From Nymphaea colorata (lineage: Eukaryota; Streptophyta; Magnoliopsida; Nymphaeales; Nymphaeaceae), in assembly GCF_008831285.2 (NCBI RefSeq), contig NC_045148.1, positions 19,709,002-19,773,001 of the forward strand: 64,000 bases of DNA. Reading direction: 5' to 3'. The notes under the pieces were generated by a model. The model saw nothing but the letters and a program-made list of their open reading frames with translations. It did not search any database and was not told the origin of the DNA. Shown here one piece after another: positions 58,705 to 64,000 of this stretch (positions are counted from its first letter, which is position 1; each line of letters opens with the position of its first letter). A program made the translations under genes and the position numbers.

Positions 58705-61700
58705 ATGGCGAGAGAGGAACTCGTTCTGCTTCTGCTTCTAGCGGCGGCTTCAGCTCAGTTTTGTAGTGCTGATTATCTGTACTTCATATGTTCAACTTCT
58801 CCAAGTTTTACCGCCAACAGCACCTACCGGCAAAACCTGAACACCGTCCTCTTCTCCCTCACCTCCAATGCGTCTAAAAACGGCTTCACGGCTGCCACCG
58901 CCGGCCAAAGCCCCGACCAGGCGTACGGCCTCGCCCTTTGCCGCGGTGACGTCTCCCCAAGCGACTGCACGAGCTGCACGTCGGACGCAGCCAAGGAGAT
59001 AGTCAACCACTGCCCTAATGGGAAGTCTGCAATCATATGGTACGACAACTGCCTCCTTCGCTACTCCGGTCGGGACTTCTTTGGAGTGGTCGATACCGCT
59101 CACGAGTTCTACATGTGGAATTCCGACTACATATCGGACCCCACTCTCTTAAATTCAGTGCTTGGATCCCTCATGAACAACCTCACTTCGACGGCCACGG
59201 CCGATCCGTCGGGCCGGCTGTACGCGGCCGGACATACTAAGTTCAATGAGTCCCAAGACTTATATGGGCTGGTGCAGTGTACAAGGGATCTCTCAAGCAG
59301 TCAATGCGCTAATTGCCTGAAGGATGCCCTTTCCAAAATCCCGACCTGCTGCGAAGGGATGCAGGGCGGTCGGGTTGTTGAGGCAAGCTGCAGCGTAAGA
59401 TACGAGATATACCGTTTCTTTAATGACTTGGGGACGGCTCAACCTTCTCCCCCGAACGGCACGGCTTTGCCACCGGCGAATCCGCCCGTAGGCGCCCCTC
59501 CTCCTATCTCCAAATCTGGTAATTGGTACCGCCTCTGTTACTTTTCCCACAGAAGGTCCCCAATTTTTTTATTAGAATAAAATCAGTAGATGTGACATCT
59601 TTTTTGCTTTGGAGAGAAGGATGAAATTAAAAATTTTACTAACTAAAATCACTATTATTCAGGACTTCATGTAAGAACTAATCTGCACAATATTAAGAAA
59701 AAGACAGTAAATGACATTACTCTTTTCAAAACTATATTCAATTTTGGTATTTTCACTTTCTTTACGTTTGGCTTCTACCTGCAAGTTTTCCACATGCATA
59801 ACGTTTTGCTTTTCTTGCAGCTTCACCAGAATCTAGCATGCCTCAACCTATGCGGTATTATTGCCCAACCACTTCCAACTTCACTGCCAATAGCACCTAT
59901 CAGCGAAACCGCGACGCCCTTTTACGCTTCTTCTCCTCCTCCTCTAATGCATCCGTAAGTGGCTTCGCCACTGCCACGGAGGGCCGCAGCCCGGATCTGG
60001 TCCATGGCCTCGTCCTCTGCCGTGGCGACGTTCCTGGGGACAATTGCATGGCCTGTATCTCGTATGCAGCCTTCTGGATAGTTCAGTTCTGTCCCAAAGG
60101 GAAATCGGCAGTGGTATGGTACGATTCCTGCCTCATGCGCTACTCTGACGTCAACTTCTTTGGAATGGTAAATACCGACGTCTCCTTCACCATGGCAAAT
60201 CTCGAGAACACGTTAGACGTCAATCTTTTCAATTCACTGCTCGGGGTACTCTTGGACAGCCTCTCCTCAAACGCGACGTCTGATCCCTCCGGCCGGCTGT
60301 TTGCTACCGCAGAGACAAGGTTCAACGACCGCCAGAAGATGTATGGGTTGGTTCAGTGCACAAGGGACCTCTCCGCCTCTGCCTGCACGAATTGCCTGTC
60401 CACAGCCATGTCTCGGATCCCGAGTTGCTGCGACCGCAGGCGGGGTGGCCGGGTTGTCACGGCGAGCTGCAACGTGAGGTACGAGTTGTACAATTTCTTC
60501 TACGGCCTGGTGGGGCCTCAGCCTTCTCTTGAAGCTGTAGGGGTTTCAGCACCAGCGAGTCCCCCTGCGAGCATCGCCCTTCCTCCTTCCAATGCAGCGT
60601 ATGGTTGGTATCCTTTAACTCTTAAACTATTCCTTTGTTAATCATTTAGTTGTCGACGCTCTTCCCCAGTTTTATTGCATAACTCATGCAGTATTGTTGA
60701 ATGGTTAGGCTGCCCATGTCATGTGAACTAGATAACTGCATTGTTGATCACCTCTCAGCCTTCTCTTTCTCTTTCTTTTTTTTAAAGCATGAACTCTGCC
60801 AAATAAATCAGCAATCGGTTTCGTCGATGCTGCTAACAGTTTCTTCTATACATCAGCGGATGAAACTTTATTCTCCTACTTGTGCTTTTTGTTTTCTTCC
60901 ATAGTTTCCAGTAGTACTGTTGCGTTTCAGTTTTTTGTTTTTTTTCCATTAGTTTGAAGTATTTTTGTGCTTCATTTTGTTTTTCTGGTTCTCTATCCAG
61001 CACTTTGACTGGTGATAATGACATTGCTTATCTAAATCGCTTAATTCCTAAGATAATTATTCTTATATGAAATGAAGATTCAAAACGTTCTCTTGAAACA
61101 TGGTTTGCTTTGCGGAAAACATGAGATTGTGGTTCATTATAAACGAAAAATGCTCACTTGCTCTTTTTCACCACCTGTTTCCACTATAAGATTTTATTTC
61201 CTCTTTTTTATCACTTGTTTCTACTTTTGCTTGGATGTAAGTGTTCCTGTTTATGGGCTGTCGTTCTTCCCCTCCGGTTTTAGGAGTGATTTCTTGCATC
61301 ATTGCAACGATTAGATGTTCTTTTTTCTTACATTTATTTCGAAAAAAGTCTTCTTGTCCAAAACTCCAATAATTATTTGTGTTCCGTCTACAAACACGCA
61401 GGTCCCGGCAAGTCGAGAACAAGAAGAACGATGATCATCGTCTCCGTCTTGGTTCCATCAACAGTACTTTTATGCCTCCTGACATTTTTCCTATTTTCCA
61501 AGAAAGCCAAAAGGAAAAGCACCACCCAAGGTTCGCCAATATCTACAAATATCTGGGTCACGCATTTTACTTTTTGGTTGTCGTTTGTGGATGCTAAGAT
61601 TCAATATTCCTATTCAGGTTATGGTGGCGAAGAAATTGATAGCAAGATCTCACTGTTTTTTGACTTGGACATCATTAGAGCTGCCACGAACAACTTTTCA

Positions 61701-63835
61701 GATGCTAACAAACTTGGGGAGGGAGGGTATGGTCCTGTTTACAAGGTAAAGGTCCTCTATCTACTTGAGATTGCATATCAATATCTGTTTTATAGATTTC
61801 TGTAAAATTTCATGAAAATATCAAAAAAAAAAACAAAACTGAATGGGATTTCTGCAGGGTCAACTGTCAGACGGACAGCAAATAGCAGTAAAACGGTTGT
61901 CCAGGAACTCGGGGCAAGGCTCAACTGAGTTCAAGAACGAGGTGAAGTTGGTAGCAAAGCTTCAGCACAGGAACTTGGTTCGCCTTCTTGGTTGCTGCTT
62001 TGAAGGGGAAGAAAAGATACTCATCTACGAATACGTACCCAATAGAAGCCTGGACAAGCTATTATTTGGTTAGTCATCTGCGGCTTCACAGTCTTTAGTC
62101 TTCTGCAGATATCAGCATCCCAGTTACCAATAGTACTTAGATGTGCTGTTGTTAGTAACCTTAGTTTCCTTCTTAAGATGTGTAATTGGTAGATTATAAT
62201 TAAGGAAATTGGTTCACGTTCTTGAACGACAATCTATTCTCTTTATTTGAGCGGCTAAAACGACAGTACCCATTGTATTAACTCTTACCAGCACCGCGTC
62301 CATGTTTTACTCGTGAAGGCTCTCAATTGGCAGTCCAAAAATCATATGGTTGAACCTCACAAAACAATTTTTTGTCTATTTTTTGTTTTTTACCAGTTAT
62401 TATGCTCAGGTGTGCTTCCAGATCACTTCTTTCACTGGATTAACATTGATTTAGATACAGGCTATGCCTTAGCCTGGTTGTCCAATGATCCAATAGTTTA
62501 CCTTGATCCTGCAAAAACTGACCTGGATTCCTGAAAGTGTCATCTATGAATATTTGGCCTGGTCTTTGGTGCATTGTATCGTTCGCACATTTACCCTTGT
62601 ATCAACGTGAATACTGTATTGTTTCTACTCAAACATAACATGGTTTTATTGATTATTCATTGTGCAGATCCAGTTAGAAAAACACAATTGGACTGGCTGA
62701 TCCGGAGCAAAATAATAGCTGGCGTAGCGAGAGGACTTCTCTACCTTCATGAAGATTCTCGACTTAAAATCATCCACAGGGACCTCAAGGCCGGTAACAT
62801 ACTTCTAGATCAGGACATGACTGCTAAGATTTCAGACTTTGGCATGGCAAAGCTTGTTGGAGTGGAAGAAACACAAGGCAAGACGAGTAATGTTGCTGGC
62901 ACATAGTAAGTTCTGCATCCTAACCTGCATGTCAAATACCGATCCTGTGCATGGAAAAACAGTGATCAGTAGATGAGTATGCGTATCTTATTCTCCCATA
63001 CAAGGACCTTCGCATATACTATTTTTATTCTAACAGCAACAGCAAAAATTTTTAATACTACGCAGGCTTCTACCGGTTCATTTTTTGCTCGTTGTAGAAA
63101 GCTCCCTAACCAACCTCCGCTGGTTAGAATGCCACTAAATTATAAACAACAGCATTCCTTAACACCATAAGGGACCTCTCTGACTGACCTATTAATGTTT
63201 AGAATGCCACAAATTACAAAAATTGAGCTCACTTTGTTCTCTTGTCAGTGGCTACATGGCACCGGAATATGTTATGCAAGGCCAATTCTCTGTCAAGTCA
63301 GACGTGTTCAGCTTTGGAGTCTTGATGCTAGAGACTGTTAGTGGCGTGAAGAACTCTTCATTCCCTCATTCACAATATGGCTCAAGCCTGCTTGACTATG
63401 TAAGCATTTTGTTGTAACAACAGATTAATTTCGTATGCGCATATGCTGCTTCATTTTTTTTAATTTTATGTGGAAATGGCACAGGCGTGGAGGCTGTGGA
63501 GGGAAAACAAGGCAACTGAACTATTAGACGAATCACTCACTCATTCAAGCGACGGAAGTGAAGTGGCAAGGTGCATCCATATTGGGTTGCTATGCGTTCA
63601 GGAGGATGCAACACGAAGGCCAACAATGTCGTCTATTGTTCTCATGCTCAATAGCAGCTCTTTGACCCTTCCTGCGCCTTCGGCTCCTGCTTTCATATTG
63701 GGGAGAAGCAGAGTGTACTCAGACACCTCAATCACTGGCTCATCTGCAGCAAGAACGGGGTCGGACAAGTCACGGAGTGGTTCCGCCCCAAAATGTGAAA
63801 ATGATATGACCATTTCCGAGGTTGAAGCTAGATAA
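58705..63835 (+). CDS. CRK gene 3: receptor-like Ser/Thr kinase with four DUF26 domains
   Basis: Eight coding exons: 58705-59518, 59821-60603, 61402-61530, 61618-61745, 61858-62068, 62668-62905, 63249-63399, 63485-63835. They total 2805 bp and encode 934 aa. Exon 1 carries a signal peptide ([17 protein letters not shown]) and two DUF26 domains ([26 protein letters not shown]). Exon 2 has no signal peptide and carries two more ([26 protein letters not shown]). Membrane helix about 543-564, then kinase: [11 protein letters not shown], Lys630, IIHRD Asp727, DFG Asp745, GYMAPEY; the C-terminus is ISEVEAR, typical of CRKs. CRKs usually have about 650 aa and two DUF26 domains, so this ectodomain is doubled. 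Exon 2 is phase 1-1 (783 bp), so skipping it would give an ordinary two-domain CRK. Alternative view: exon 1 could be a separate secreted DUF26 protein, but the in-phase splice sites and the missing second signal peptide favour one gene. Confidence 0.85.
59821..60603 (+). repeat. Duplicated ectodomain exon within CRK gene 3
   Basis: This 783-bp exon is a diverged copy of the DUF26 part of exon 1. The two share [50 protein letters not shown] and [30 protein letters not shown] in the same order. It lacks a signal peptide, starts after a good acceptor ('ttttcttgcag'), and both borders are phase 1, which permits duplication or skipping without frame loss. Confidence 0.8.
61531..61617 (+). other. 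Short in-frame intron of CRK gene 3 (87 bp)
   Basis: The donor 'cccaag/gttcgc' is weak and the acceptor 'tattcag' is good. The intron is a multiple of three and contains no stop in the reading frame, so retention would insert 29 residues (FTFWLSF-containing) between the membrane helix and the kinase domain. Genes 1 and 2 have a long intron with stops at the equivalent place. Confidence 0.6.
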
Positions 63836-64000
63836 CAGATGCTACTTAAAGATCTTTTCAATTTGGAACTCTTACCGGAAAACGGATTGGCCACAGGGTG
63901 ATAACCCAGTCCTTGTTTTTTATTAATGCAACCTTTATGATCTGACATTTACAATTTTTTTTTTGGGATTTGTATGTTAGTCTAAGAGAATCGAGGGGAT
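63836..64000 (+). other. 3' region of CRK gene 3
   Basis: Sequence after the stop codon to the window edge. It includes 'ttttttattaatgcaacc' but no clear AATAAA, and nothing else is identifiable. The cluster may continue beyond the edge. Confidence 0.4.

Noticed and set aside
59519-59820. Gene boundary splitting gene 3 into a secreted DUF26 protein and a separate CRK
   Set aside because: A clean GT-AG intron in phase 1 joins the parts and the second part has no signal peptide or start context. It is kept as an alternative in the gene entry.

Overview
This window comes from a nuclear plant genome, almost certainly an angiosperm. It holds long AT-rich tandem satellite DNA followed by intron-containing cysteine-rich receptor-like kinase (CRK, DUF26-RLK) genes, a plant-specific family. 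No bacterial, organellar or viral gene set is visible. The species cannot be named from the sequence alone.

Region 1 (1-38561) is one uninterrupted satellite array that enters from the left edge. The basic unit is a diverged monomer of about 112 bp, recognisable by an 'aacttgtgatttcaat' core and a 'tatagatgtaacaacaagtt' core. Eighteen non-identical monomers form a higher-order repeat (HOR) of almost exactly 2.0 kb. HOR starts are at 10485, 12422, 14421, 16420, 18421, 20420, 22419, 24418, 26416, 28415, 30405, 32389 and 34379. The left 10.5 kb is rearranged: units are 1.78-1.89 kb, hybrid junctions occur, and an extra element of about 100 bp appears three times. On the right there is one HOR with an internal deletion (34379-35286), one near-full HOR (35287-37269) and a partial HOR that stops abruptly at 38561. 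No gene is supported inside the array.

Region 2 (38562-41548) is a degraded repeat-rich spacer. It holds two copies of a SINE-like repeat of about 158 bp and two tRNA-promoter-like segments, and no convincing gene.

Region 3 (41549-63835) is a head-to-tail cluster of three CRK genes, all on the + strand. Every exon could be placed by homology between the three genes, and all exon phases close. Gene 1 (675 aa) and gene 2 (676 aa) are recent paralogues with identical exon architecture (7 exons; exons 3 to 7 have identical lengths). They have two DUF26 domains, one membrane helix and a complete Ser/Thr kinase domain. Gene 1 appears to use a non-canonical GC-AG first intron. Gene 3 (934 aa, 8 exons) is more diverged and carries an extra phase 1-1 exon with a second DUF26 pair, predicting a receptor with four DUF26 domains. 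The intergenic DNA downstream of gene 1 reappears downstream of gene 2, so the cluster grew by segmental tandem duplication.

By family knowledge, the three products would be plasma-membrane receptor kinases with a secreted cysteine-rich ectodomain and a cytosolic kinase, of the kind linked to immune, redox and stress signalling. Their ligands cannot be inferred. The two items most worth a second look are the four-DUF26 gene and the 18-monomer HOR satellite beside the receptor cluster.
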